NCBI RefSeq assembly: GCF_011777505.1
Contig: NZ_JAATJT010000002.1
Location: 682,001-746,000 of the forward strand
DNA length: 64,000 nt
DNA from: Gaetbulibacter sp. S0825
Lineage (GTDB): Bacteria > Bacteroidota > Bacteroidia > Flavobacteriales > Flavobacteriaceae
Direction: 5' to 3'
Shown here: in pieces, positions 49,964 through 62,300 of the stretch
How the letters are laid out: the number at the start of each line of letters is the position of its first letter
Position numbering within the stretch: position 1 is the first letter of the stretch
Notes under the pieces: generated by a model
Told to the model about the DNA's origin: nothing
The model's input: the letters and a program-made list of their open reading frames with translations, nothing else
Databases searched by the model: none
Program-made: the position numbers and the translations under genes

Positions 49964-52708
49964 GCAATTCAAAAACCGAGCCATACTTTTACAAAAATAC
50001 ATCTAAAAGCGTTGCAAACAAACATCTTTCAAATACTTTTTGCCTTAAGTTTTACAGTGTTTATAAACACTTTTAGCTACGCTCAAGATATTCCACCAAA
50101 AAAGGAAAAAATTAAACCTACGATAGCAAGAGATACCATTCCTGTAAAAGTTGATAGTTTAAGGGCTAAAAATATTGATTCAAATATTATTGTTAACGAT
50201 ACAATTAAACTAGACAGTATCCCTAATAAACCTAAACTCTTAAAAGATATTGTAAAATATAGTGCTTCTGGTTATACATCTATTACAAGAAAAGACCAAA
50301 AAATCACCTTATATGATAATGCCAAAATCAATTATGAGGATATGGAAATTACCGCAGGAATCATTGTAATTGATTATGAAAAGAATGAAGTCTATGCAGG
50401 CAGGTTAAAAGACTCACTAGGTAATTATACGCAAGAACCTATTTTTAAGCAAGGTAACGATGTAGTGGAACCAGATTCAATTCGTTTTAATTTCGACACT
50501 CAAAAAGCCTTAATATTTAATTCCAGAACTGAACAAAGTGGCGGCATTATTATCGCTGAAACCACAAAAAAGGAAAATGATTCGGTTTATTTTATTGACC
50601 GTGGAAAATTTACAACCTCTAAAAATCTTGAAAACCCTGAGTATTATTTCTTAATGCGTAAAGCTAAAATAGTTCCTGGTAAAAAAGTGGTTACTGGTTT
50701 AACCAATATGTTTATTGCAGATGTACCCACACCAATTGGTTTGCCTTTCGCCTATTTTCCATTAACTCAAAAACGCACCTCTGGTGTTATTTTTCCGTCA
50801 TTTGGAGAGCAAAATAGTCGTGGGTATTTTGTACAAAACGGTGGTTATTATTTTGCGGTAAGCGATTATTTTGATTTAGCTTTGTTAGGTGATTATTACA
50901 CCAATGGTAGTTATGGTATGCGCGTAGAAAGCAACTATGCTGTACGTTATAAATTTAGAGGTAACTTAAGTTTTAGGTACGAAAATCTTATTAGTAGCGA
51001 ACGTGGTTTTCCAGACTATTCCAAAAGCTCAATTTATAATTTGCGCTGGTCGCATAGTCAAGACGGAAAGGCAAACCCAAATTCGCGTTTTTCGGCATCT
51101 GTTAACCTTGGTAGTAGCCGTTATTATCAACAATCCATAAATCAACTAAACGCATCCAATTACTTAAATAATACGTTGAGTTCATCTATTTCGTATTCCA
51201 AAACATTTCAAGGTGAGCCGCAGGTAAATGTAAGCCTTACTGCAAATCATTCGCAAAACACCAATACCCAAACCATTAACATGACGCTTCCAACATTTCA
51301 AGGAAGTGTAGGTCGTGTATTCCCTTTTGCTCCAAAAATTGGTGCAAAAAAAGGAATGATTCAAAATATAAACTTGCAATACAATGCTAGGGCCGAAAAT
51401 AGAATTCAAACAACAGATTCCCTATTCTTTAAAAAGGAAATGTTTGAAGATGCCAAAGTAGGTATGCAACATAGCATTCCGTTAAGTACTAATTTTAAAG
51501 TATTAAACTATTTAAGTTTAAGTGCTGGGGTAAATTTTCAAGAAACCTGGACACTTAATACTATTGAAAAATCATTCAACCAAGCAACACAAGAAACTAT
51601 AATAACTAAAAAAAATGGGTTTGATTCTTTTAGAACATACAATTTTAGTGCAAGCTTAGGAACAACCCTTTATGGTATGTTCGAGTTTGGAGAAGACAAA
51701 AAAATTCAAGCAATTAGGCACGTTATGAGACCTTCGATTAGCTATAATATTTCGCCAGCTTTTGACCAGTATTATGATACGTATGAAGTTATTAGTGCTG
51801 ATGAATTAACAATAGAAGATGTTCAATATACACGTTTTGAGCAATCTATTTTCGGTAGCCCAACAAATAGTTATTCCAGTGCTATTGGTATTTCTGTTAG
51901 TAATAATTTTGAAGCCAAAGTAAGAGATAGAGACAGTACCGTTGTTGAGCCAAGAAAAATTACACTTATTAATAACTTAAACTTTTCTACAGCGTATAAT
52001 TTGGCTGGTGATTCATTAAACTGGAGTCCTGTTAGGGTTAATGGTGGCTTCAAATTGCTAAAAGACATGACTGTGAATTTTGGTGCTACTTTAGACCCAT
52101 ATGCCTTAGACAGTAACAATAATAAAATTGACAAGTTTAATATCGATAATGGAGGGAGCTTATTTAGGCTAACTAGTGCCAATTTAACTACAGGTTATTC
52201 ATTTTCTAGCAGCGATAATTCTAAAAAAGACAATACCAACAATAGAGCGCAGCAAGAATCGTTGCGAAGTGGTGGTCGTGATGATGATTTATTTGGAAAA
52301 CCTCAAGATTTTGCCGATAAATCATTTAATGATAATGAAGATGATAGCGAGGAAACTAGCGAACTTTATAAGTATAAAATTCCATGGAATTTAAGAATAG
52401 CCTATGCTGTAAACTATAGTAATACTAGGAGGCAAAACGAAATCTCGTCACACTCGTTAATGTTTTCAGGAGATGTAAATATTTCGCCTCGTTGGAAACT
52501 TGGTGCATCTTCTGGTTACGATTTAAAAAATAAAGGCATTACCTATACACAGTTACGTTTTGAACGTGATTTAGAAAGCTGGAGAATGAATTTTTCTTGG
52601 ATACCATTTAGTGCCAATAAGCAGTGGAATTTCTTTATAGGTATTAAATCTAGTATTTTACAAGATATTAAATACGAGAAGCGAAGACAACGTGATAGAG
52701 ACCTTTAA
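49961..52708 (+). CDS. lptD: LptD-like LPS-assembly outer-membrane protein
   Basis: The 915-residue protein has a hydrophobic export signal (about 25-42, ending FSYAQ), an OstA/LptA-like N-terminal domain (about 85-215; 'ITLYDNAKINYEDMEITAGIIVIDYEKNE' region) and a large barrel with the LptD landmark 'PTPIGLPFAYFPLTQKRTSGVIFP' near 255. It inserts lipopolysaccharide into the outer leaflet. The start is uncertain: TTG 49961 overlaps an exact -7 match (TACATTTG, 49956-49963), while TTG 50012 would still give a good signal peptide. A low-complexity acidic segment lies near 765-790. Confidence 0.87.
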   Translation: MAIQKPSHTFTKIHLKALQTNIFQILFALSFTVFINTFSYAQDIPPKKEKIKPTIARDTIPVKVDSLRAKNIDSNIIVNDTIKLDSIPNKPKLLKDIVKYSASGYTSITRKDQKITLYDNAKINYEDMEITAGIIVIDYEKNEVYAGRLKDSLGNYTQEPIFKQGNDVVEPDSIRFNFDTQKALIFNSRTEQSGGIIIAETTKKENDSVYFIDRGKFTTSKNLENPEYYFLMRKAKIVPGKKVVTGLTNMFIADVPTPIGLPFAYFPLTQKRTSGVIFPSFGEQNSRGYFVQNGGYYFAVSDYFDLALLGDYYTNGSYGMRVESNYAVRYKFRGNLSFRYENLISSERGFPDYSKSSIYNLRWSHSQDGKANPNSRFSASVNLGSSRYYQQSINQLNASNYLNNTLSSSISYSKTFQGEPQVNVSLTANHSQNTNTQTINMTLPTFQGSVGRVFPFAPKIGAKKGMIQNINLQYNARAENRIQTTDSLFFKKEMFEDAKVGMQHSIPLSTNFKVLNYLSLSAGVNFQETWTLNTIEKSFNQATQETIITKKNGFDSFRTYNFSASLGTTLYGMFEFGEDKKIQAIRHVMRPSISYNISPAFDQYYDTYEVISADELTIEDVQYTRFEQSIFGSPTNSYSSAIGISVSNNFEAKVRDRDSTVVEPRKITLINNLNFSTAYNLAGDSLNWSPVRVNGGFKLLKDMTVNFGATLDPYALDSNNNKIDKFNIDNGGSLFRLTSANLTTGYSFSSSDNSKKDNTNNRAQQESLRSGGRDDDLFGKPQDFADKSFNDNEDDSEETSELYKYKIPWNLRIAYAVNYSNTRRQNEISSHSLMFSGDVNISPRWKLGASSGYDLKNKGITYTQLRFERDLESWRMNFSWIPFSANKQWNFFIGIKSSILQDIKYEKRRQRDRDL

Positions 52709-52723
52709 TCAATTGGTAGTGCT

Positions 52724-52747
52724 CAGTCCACAGTCGCAGTTTACAGT
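52724..52747. repeat. CAGT spaced repeat upstream of ridA
   Basis: CAGT occurs at 52724, 52731, 52737 and 52744 (steps of 7, 6 and 7 bp), ending 28 bp before the ridA ATG. The text CAGTCGCA is shared in part with the array at 19231-19285. Confidence 0.55.
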
Positions 52748-52774
52748 CTAATGAATAATAAAATAACTTTTTAA

Positions 52775-53155
52775 ATGAAAACAATAATTACAACTACCAA
52801 AGCCCCAGCACCAATAGGCCCTTATAATCAAGCTGTTTTAAGTGGGAATACACTTTACACATCGGGACAAATAGCATTTAACCCAGAAACAAATGAATTG
52901 GTTTTAGATAACATTACTGATGAAACTAAGCAAGTCATGGAAAATATGAAAGAAGTATTGGCTGCTGCTGGAATGACATTTGAAAACGTTGTAAAAACTT
53001 CTATTTTTATTAGCGATATGAACGATTTTGGAGCAATAAATACTGTGTATGGTTCTTATTTTGATGAAGCAACTGCTCCTGCTCGTGAAACTGTGCAAGT
53101 TGCTTGTTTGCCAAAAAATGTGAATGTGGAGATTAGTATGATTGCTATAAAATAG
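52775..53155 (+). CDS. ridA: RidA-family enamine/imine deaminase
   Basis: The 126-residue protein has the YjgF/RidA signature: 'TTKAPAPIGPYNQAVLSGNTLYTSGQIAFNP' across 8-37 with the substrate-binding Tyr, 'MKEVLAAAGMTFENVVKTSIF' near 60-80, and 'APARETVQVACLPKNVNVEI' near 102-121 with the catalytic Arg. It removes reactive 2-aminoacrylate-type intermediates formed by PLP enzymes. It follows lptD by 66 bp that contain a CAGT repeat array, and converges with the methyltransferase gene after 7 bp. Confidence 0.95.
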   Translation: MKTIITTTKAPAPIGPYNQAVLSGNTLYTSGQIAFNPETNELVLDNITDETKQVMENMKEVLAAAGMTFENVVKTSIFISDMNDFGAINTVYGSYFDEATAPARETVQVACLPKNVNVEISMIAIK

Positions 53156-53162
53156 ACTGTTT

Positions 53163-53987
53163 TCAATATTTATATGTTCCGCTTTGGAGAACTAGTTTTT
53201 CTTCTTTTAAATGATTCATTAAATTAACTAGTTTTTGCTTCGTAGTTTCTCCCATTAGGACATTTAGTCCCATTTTTGGTGGACCAACCTCTTTAAGTTT
53301 AGCTACTAGAGTTTCAAAAAAATCAACACCTTTTTTTGTTTGGTTTTCTGTTTGAACTTTTGAAAAACCGAGATTGCTCAATATTTGATTCTTATTCTCT
53401 AAACTGAATAAAAAACTTTGACTTGAGTTACTGGCCCAAGGCATTGGGTAAGTTACTTCAATATCTCCTTTTTTAAAAATGTCATAATAAAGTAAATGTC
53501 CATTCTTTTTTAAGACTCTCTTAATTTCAGAATAAAATTTATTTTTATCAGGAATATTCATTTGTACATGCTGTGTCCAAACAACATCAAATGTGTTATC
53601 TTCAAAAGGAAGATTTACCGCATCTCCTTTTATAAAACTTGTCTTGTCATCTAACTTTACAAGTTTTGATAGTTTTGTTGCTGTTCTAATATATTCATTG
53701 CTTAAATCAATCCCAGTACTTATACAATCGTATTCATCAGCTAGCATTCTACATGGACCACCAAGACCACATCCAACATCTAAAACGTGTAGTCCTTTCA
53801 TATTTATTGAGCTAGCTAATTCCTTAGAAACAATTGCTCCTCTAACATGAAACTCATCCACATCAGATATATGAACTCTTTGTACTTTATCTAAATCTAC
53901 ACCTTGTTCTTCTAATCGACCAATAATATCTTCAAAAAGATCTTCTTTAAGATAATGGTTTTCTATAGCTTTATTTAAATTTTCCAT
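53163..53987 (-). CDS. Class I SAM-dependent methyltransferase
   Basis: The 274-residue protein has motif I 'LHVLDVGCGLGGPCRMLADEY' (about 67-87), motif II 'CISTGIDLSNEYIRTATKL' and motif III 'NLPFEDNTFDVVWTQHVQMNI' near 128-148, followed by 'IKRVLKKNGHLLYYDIFKKG'. The arrangement resembles small-molecule methyltransferases such as those acting on sarcosine/dimethylglycine or tocopherol, but the substrate cannot be told. No signal peptide. It lies 27 bp after the M28 peptidase gene on the same strand going outward, possibly co-transcribed. Confidence 0.87.
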   Translation of the reverse strand: MENLNKAIENHYLKEDLFEDIIGRLEEQGVDLDKVQRVHISDVDEFHVRGAIVSKELASSINMKGLHVLDVGCGLGGPCRMLADEYDCISTGIDLSNEYIRTATKLSKLVKLDDKTSFIKGDAVNLPFEDNTFDVVWTQHVQMNIPDKNKFYSEIKRVLKKNGHLLYYDIFKKGDIEVTYPMPWASNSSQSFLFSLENKNQILSNLGFSKVQTENQTKKGVDFFETLVAKLKEVGPPKMGLNVLMGETTKQKLVNLMNHLKEEKLVLQSGTYKY

Positions 53988-54014
53988 TTATAATATTCGG
54001 ATGAGATATTTTTT

Positions 54015-56135
54015 TTAACCTTGCTTATTAAGAAATAAAGCTCCAGAATCTACATTAGCATCGAGCAATTTCACCACAGCATCTAAAGTTACAGTGCCAT
54101 AATACCAAGTGCCTGCTGCTAATGACTCTGCTAATACTGCCTTGTAAATTTCGTAATAGCTACGTTTACCATCTACAAAATTAAACACTTCCATTCGCAT
54201 AGTCGAGTGAATTTGCACACCAGCAACACCACCTCTGCGCTTTCCAAAGTACTCATCCAGTATAGGATTATTTTTTGGGATTTTTTTTGTAGCAGCTTGT
54301 TCTTGTGCAGTCAGAACTATTTTTGGAGTTTTTGCATTATGTGTGTTACTAAACACATTAGACGCTTCAGCCAACATACTTTTCTTTTTAATTTGAAGCT
54401 GCTTAGAAACCGTATTTATTTTACTCATGATAACTGCATCTGTTCCAAGTAAACGTGTAATAGATTTTAGAGCTCCTTCTTCTCTAATAATCCCTTGTTC
54501 AATAATAATATTAGCATTTTTCCATCCAAAATTTGTATCACTTTGCGATTGAATTTGGTGGAATGCAGTTTCTAAATCATTAGCTAATCGCTTAGTGCCT
54601 TGAGCATACGTTTCTGAAAGTAGTAATGGCAATTCTTCACTTTCAGACTTTCCTAAATAATAAGCCATGGATGCAATAATAAAAGCATTACGTTGTAATT
54701 GCGTAGCATCAATTTGCCATAAATCGTCATCTGATGAATGGATGTAATAATCATCCCAATTAATTAATCCAACGGCTGGAACACCAATAGCGCCTTCAAC
54801 AAAATTCAAGTTATCTGACGCATTAAAAAATGGCACGAAACGAGCACCAAAACCTTCTTTAGTGCCTCTAGTAGCATAAATTGGTCGTGAGTGTGGACGA
54901 GGCAAACCTCCCATTCTACCTGCTGTTATAAAAGGATTATTAGTTTCTATAACAAACTGCCCAACGCTTTCAAATATAGCGTCAACATAACTTGTTATAG
55001 AATGTGGCGAATAAATAAGGTGTTGTGTACGACTTCCAATAGATTGCTTTGCACCAACCATATCTTGATGTAAATTGGCTAGCATTTTTGCTGGCTCCTT
55101 TGGGTAATCTCTAAAGTATCTATACTCTGAATAAATTTCATCGGTCCACCAAAAACGAATATCACGTAAAGGACGTTCTATTTTGCCTTCTTCAATTAGT
55201 TTATTAAGTGTTCTAGCAATTTCTAATAAATTACCGCAGCCACTACCGTCATCATTTGCAGAGCCTTGCTCTTCTTGCAAATGTGCAGTAATCATAATTT
55301 GCTGATCATGATATTTAGAACCTCTAATCCAACCTTCTACAAAACCTGTTCTACCAGGAGCTTCACCAATTTCGGTATCAACTTTTGCTTTCAATACAAC
55401 TTTTCCTCCCATGGTTTTTTTACCAGTCGCAAACACATCTTGTATTGCATTTGTTTGCAACATCTTTTTTAACTGCTCTCCTTTTCTAGGCGATAAATTA
55501 AATGCAAATGTACCATGCTTTCCCTCTGGAACATTCATTGATATTCTAGTCCAAGCCAATTGATCAGGGAAATCCATTTGATTTTTATTCTCAGAAGATG
55601 TGTAACATACCACACCTACGGCACCTTTTGCATATACAGCATTAGTTACTGCTGCACCAGGCGAACCATTTACTAATACAATTTTACCCGAGACATCTAA
55701 ACTCTCTAAATCAGCTTTACTACCAGATCCTGCCCAAACTAATTCGGCAGTAACATCTGCATCATGACTGCCATCGGATAGCATTAGCGCATGGTCGCCA
55801 ATATCGGCGAGCTTAATTTCAACAGGTTCGGTTATCCAAAGTTCTGCAGACTTAGCTGTATAATTTGGACCACCTAGTGGTTGTTCAATAAATTTCACAT
55901 CTTCTAATCCAGCTTTTTTGGCTTCTTCAACAACATAATCGGCAGCTTTAAAATAACCTTCCATTCCAGAATTACGATGCCACTGCGTTAAAACGCGAAT
56001 GTGCTCAAAAGACCTGTCTCCAGACAATTCATTGATTAACATCCTTATTTCTGCATCATTTAAAAATGGAGTTTCTTGAGCAAACGTTGGGATAATAAAA
56101 AGGGACAGCAAAATGGATTGAACAATTTTTCTCAT
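54015..56135 (-). CDS. Secreted M28-family zinc peptidase with PA domain
   Basis: The 706-residue protein has a signal peptide (1-19, ...IIPTFAQ). Residues about 100-230 form a PA domain inserted before the catalytic part ('GKIVLVNGSPGAAVTNAVYAKGAVGVVCY'). The M28 zinc site is visible: His in 'MITAHLQEEQGSANDDGSG', Asp in 'NDDGSGCGN', Glu in 'WWTDEIYSEYRYF', Asp in 'NLHQDMVGA' and His in 'YYIHSSDDDLW'. It would remove amino acids from peptides outside the cytosol. The C-terminal 130 residues have a small domain of unknown role (VDGKRSYYEIYKAVLAE). Confidence 0.9.
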   Translation of the reverse strand: MRKIVQSILLSLFIIPTFAQETPFLNDAEIRMLINELSGDRSFEHIRVLTQWHRNSGMEGYFKAADYVVEEAKKAGLEDVKFIEQPLGGPNYTAKSAELWITEPVEIKLADIGDHALMLSDGSHDADVTAELVWAGSGSKADLESLDVSGKIVLVNGSPGAAVTNAVYAKGAVGVVCYTSSENKNQMDFPDQLAWTRISMNVPEGKHGTFAFNLSPRKGEQLKKMLQTNAIQDVFATGKKTMGGKVVLKAKVDTEIGEAPGRTGFVEGWIRGSKYHDQQIMITAHLQEEQGSANDDGSGCGNLLEIARTLNKLIEEGKIERPLRDIRFWWTDEIYSEYRYFRDYPKEPAKMLANLHQDMVGAKQSIGSRTQHLIYSPHSITSYVDAIFESVGQFVIETNNPFITAGRMGGLPRPHSRPIYATRGTKEGFGARFVPFFNASDNLNFVEGAIGVPAVGLINWDDYYIHSSDDDLWQIDATQLQRNAFIIASMAYYLGKSESEELPLLLSETYAQGTKRLANDLETAFHQIQSQSDTNFGWKNANIIIEQGIIREEGALKSITRLLGTDAVIMSKINTVSKQLQIKKKSMLAEASNVFSNTHNAKTPKIVLTAQEQAATKKIPKNNPILDEYFGKRRGGVAGVQIHSTMRMEVFNFVDGKRSYYEIYKAVLAESLAAGTWYYGTVTLDAVVKLLDANVDSGALFLNKQG

Positions 56136-56281
56136 AATATTGAAGTACTAGAATTTTAAAATTGGTTGATTGTAAATGCAATAACACATGCAATGCACTA
56201 CAAGGTATTTTATTTTGTATAAACAGTCAAAAGTTGTTAATAACTAATAACAAGGAAAGATTATAGTAGTCTCTATTAAAA

Positions 56282-57148
56282 CTATTTAGATAATTGTTTA
56301 CTATGGTAATTTACCAAACCTTCAATTGGGCGGCGTTCAAAATTACCAACAGTAAAGTCTAATTCTTTAGCAACTTCTTTTATTTCATCTTGTGAAAAGA
56401 AGGCAATAGAACCAGCGAAATGCACAGGAACTGCTTGCAACACATCTTTGTATTGCATTATCATATTTTTTGCAAAAAGACGAATACCCACTTTTATAAC
56501 ATTTACAATATACTCTGAGTCCTTATTAAGGAACATAAATTCCGCAAAAGATGCCAAATAGGCATTAGGATTTGGTTGCTTATAAAGGTTGTATTTTATG
56601 AAATCAGAATCCATATTATATTTTTCGGCAAGTGACACTTTTAAATGCTGTGGCATATGGTTAAAATAATAATCTCTAATAAGCTGTTTTCCAAAATAAT
56701 TACCAGAGGCATCATCCATTACAGAATAACCAAGTGATTTTACTCTCTGTTCTACACTTGTTCCGTTAAAATAACTACAATTAGAACCTGTACCCAAAAT
56801 ACAAACAACTGCTGGTTACAAATCAACCCCAACGGTTGAGTAAATAGCAGCATAGGTGTCTTCTCTTACTTCAGCTATTGCATTTGGAAAAAACTCTTGA
56901 AGTACATCCTTTAGTAATTGCCTTGGCTTTTCAGTACCACAGCCTGCACCATAGAAAAAGATATGTGTAACATCGTTTTTTACTTGGTCCAAAGTTTCGT
57001 TTTTCTTTATGGTCTTATAGAGTTTTTTACTACTTAAAATTGCAGGATTCATCCCTTTAGTACGCTGCTTTTCCAGCAATTGATTCCCTTGATTGTCTAT
57101 TGCTAACCAATCACATTTTGTAGAACCACTATCAACTATAAAAATCAT
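56282..57148 (-). pseudogene. BadF/BcrAD-type ATPase (N-acetylglucosamine kinase-like) with an in-frame TAA
   Basis: From ATG 57148 the frame gives 'MIFIVDSGSTKCDWLAID', the phosphate-1 motif of the ASKHA sugar-kinase family, and continues to 'YAAIYSTVGVDL'. A TAA at 56818-56816 interrupts it. The same frame goes straight on: 'PAVVCILGTGSNCSYFNG' (phosphate-2 motif), 'DDASGNYFGKQLIRDYYF' and on to 56282. There is no shift, so one base change at the TAA (for example to AAA) would give an intact protein of 288 residues. The length and motifs match GlcNAc-kinase-like proteins of Bacteroidota. A gapA terminator just upstream suggests a separate transcript. Confidence 0.85.
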
Positions 57149-57167
57149 ATAAAAACTATTAAGACAT

Positions 57168-57204
57168 AAAAAAACTGCCAATCAAAGATAATGATTAGCA
57201 GTTT
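57168..57204 (-). terminator. Intrinsic terminator after gapA
   Basis: AAACTGCCAATCA (57172-57184) pairs with TGATTAGCAGTTT (57192-57204) with one mismatch. On the minus strand seven T follow. It separates gapA from the sugar-kinase-like gene and excludes a start at 57181. Confidence 0.8.
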
Positions 57205-57220
57205 ATATTTATTACTGATT

Positions 57221-59226
<2,006 letters not shown>

Positions 59227-59348
59227 TTTTAAACCTTAGAACAGGTAAATCTAATAAACTTAAACAAGAAAAAAGCTAAGTTTCATCATATTTTAACTAA
59301 AATTGAAACTCAAACGTTTTCGCTGTAAAATGATAAAGAAATGATTAT

Positions 59349-62300
59349 TTAATTATTGGATTGACGTGTGCTTAAAGAGTCTTTTCTCTTGATATTAATA
59401 TATGAAGTTGAGTTGTTTTCGGTGGTTATTTCTTCTTTCTTTTTTTCTTTGTTTTTCTTACTATATATTTTCTGCAACAATTCTTTTAAGTTATCAAACT
59501 CAACATTATAAGAAAGCCCAATTCCTTGTGTATAACCAATATTCTCCCCAAAATATCTGATACTGTTTTCACGATTAAAGAATTTTAGTGACAATGTTCT
59601 ATCTTCATTTATTAACATTTCTACTTCAAAATCTCCAGCAATAACGGTTTCGCTTACGCCACCAATTGGTACACCAACTTTACCATTAATAAGAATATTA
59701 TCGCTTAATTTGGTAGACAATGTGACACCTACACGACTACTAGTTTCAAAATCTGGTGTGTTTTGACCAATTTGAAAATCTACACCTAAATTAAGTTTAC
59801 CATCCTCAGAAGACAGGATTTCATTAAGCATTGATTGCACCCTATCGGAAACCAATCCAAAAGCATCCTGTGAACCAAAATTTAATTCACTTCTAAAACC
59901 GCCTGTTAACAATAAAGAAATTACCTGAAGTTCTTTACTATCTCTATCGTTTAAACGATACTGCAGCTCAGAATCTAAGGTAGAACTTACTGTTGGAAAT
60001 GCTAAATCGTAGTCAATGTTTGGCTGTTCCAACTCCTCGGTTAAATGAATTTTGACCTCAACAGGAATACTTGTGTTAATTGGGTTTTCTAACAATACCG
60101 ATGGATTTGCTTGAATTTTATCGTAAACTGCTTCAATATTTATTTGGGCTTTTAAAGGGTCTCCTTCCCAAACCAGAGTACCTCCATATAATACTCTAAA
60201 TTCTTTTTCTATAATACCTTGATAATTGTAGTTATACGTACCTTCAGTAATGAAAAAATCACCATTCATTTCAAAAATACCATTAGTAGTAATTCGAGTT
60301 AACAAAGTTCCAATACCTACTCCTTTGATGGAGCTCCCTGTACTTTTATCCATGATAATTTCAATCTCGGCATTATCAGTGATATCTAATACAAAGTTCA
60401 TTTCCAAGCCTTTAATAACCTCAGCAACCACTTGCTCTTCACTTATTTGAGCTTCCTTTTCTTCTTTAGTTAAAAAATGTATATACGAACTCTCTCCAAA
60501 GGAATCTGCATCATTCAATGGAATCTTAAAAACTGTTCCATCTTGAGATGATACATTAGCATTAATTACTAACTGATCCGTAGGGCCTACAATACCAATA
60601 TCACCATTTACAAAAGCTCTACCATAATATAATGCATCTTCTGTATCACTTGTGTTTAGCACTAATAATCTGTCTGAGTCTATATCTAAGTTTAACTGCC
60701 AGTTGGAAAAATTCACATGGTCAATATTGCCACTCAAAGTTGCTCTTGAGAAAAATTCAGAATCTGTTAACCTTGCATTATTAAATATAAAACTTTGTTC
60801 CTGCAGTGCGATTTTTGTTTCATCTCCAAAAGAATAATCAACATTTAGATGTGGAATTCTAAGTCCTCCACTATCCAAATTTAACTCGCCAGTTATTTGT
60901 GGCCTACTTAATAAACCAGAAACTCTAGCATTACCAGATACTTCTCCACGAATATTGGTAATAACCCCTTCTCCAAATGGATTTAGTGGGTTAAGAATAA
61001 ACTCATTAAAAGCAACATTTAGATTTATGGTCGAATTACTGCCTGTAAAATCCAAAACTCCTCTTATAGCTAGCGACTCGGTATCGTCTTCTTTTAAACT
61101 AACATTAACTGAATAATTAGTTAATGAACGATTACCCTTTATATCTGCGTTAAATGAACCTAGGTTAAAATCGTTTACCTTAAAATTATCAATAGCAACA
61201 TTTGATTCAGGAATATAAACACCTTGATTTTGTTTAATTTCTAGCCTACCATTTACATTCCCAGCTAATGCCAAACTATCAATTCTAGGAGTTATTTTAG
61301 CAAGTTCTACATCTTTAAAATCTAAGTTTATGTTTTTATTTGTTGCGCCTTTTATGATACCATAAAGATTGATAACTTCTTCTTCATGGCTCATTCGTAA
61401 GCTTCTGATATTAATATTTTTAAACTGCCTATCAAATTCTATTTTATTTTTATCGATGTTATCTTTGTCTTCATTTATAAACCAATCGTTATCCTTAAAA
61501 ACAATAGCAGATTTTCTAAAACCTAACACAGAGTTGTTTTCTTCGTTTATGGTATAGAAAAGATTCATATCAAAATCGTCGGTATTGCCTTTCCCTCCCT
61601 TGAATTCTGTTTTAACAAACAAGGTGTCGTTTTTTGTAACATTAATTAAGCTAAATTTTGATACATCATAAAACTTTGATGTCATACTATCTATCTCAAT
61701 AAATGTATTGTAAAGTGGGTTTTTATTATCTAATTCCAAATGTATCTTATTGGCAAAATAATCACGGAATTTTATTTGCGGTGAGTTAAACTCCAATTTA
61801 AATTTCTTAGCATCACTTTCTACCCTACCTTCAAAATAAGTATTGCTTCCTAGTTCCAAATCTGGATAAAACACTTCGGCTATTTTGTTATAGATATTAA
61901 ATTTAAAGTTGATAAACTGGTTTGAAGCTATATCGTGTGGCTTGAAATTAGTATAAATATTACCAAGCGAATTCTCTAAAAGCTTGTATATATCCCTAAA
62001 GACAAATTTACCACTAAGACTGCCCTTTACAATATCTGGGGAATTAACTTCTAAAAACCTTACGTCTTCTTCAAACCGTGAAGAAATGGCAAAATCTTTA
62101 AAATAATATTCATCGTTTTGATTTTTATAGAGTGTATTTTCAAATCTTATGCTGCCATAAGCATCATCATAATTACTACCATTCATGTTCATGCTAACAT
62201 CACTCTTAAAAATTGAAATACTATCGTTTTCAATAAAATTTAGAGCTTTTAAATTGGCATGTTCTACATTGGCGTTAAAATCATATTTTTTTTCTTTTTC

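Noticed and set aside
57149..57181. Upstream extension of the sugar-kinase-like gene
   Set aside because: It lies in the gapA terminator hairpin; the family N-terminus begins at ATG 57148.
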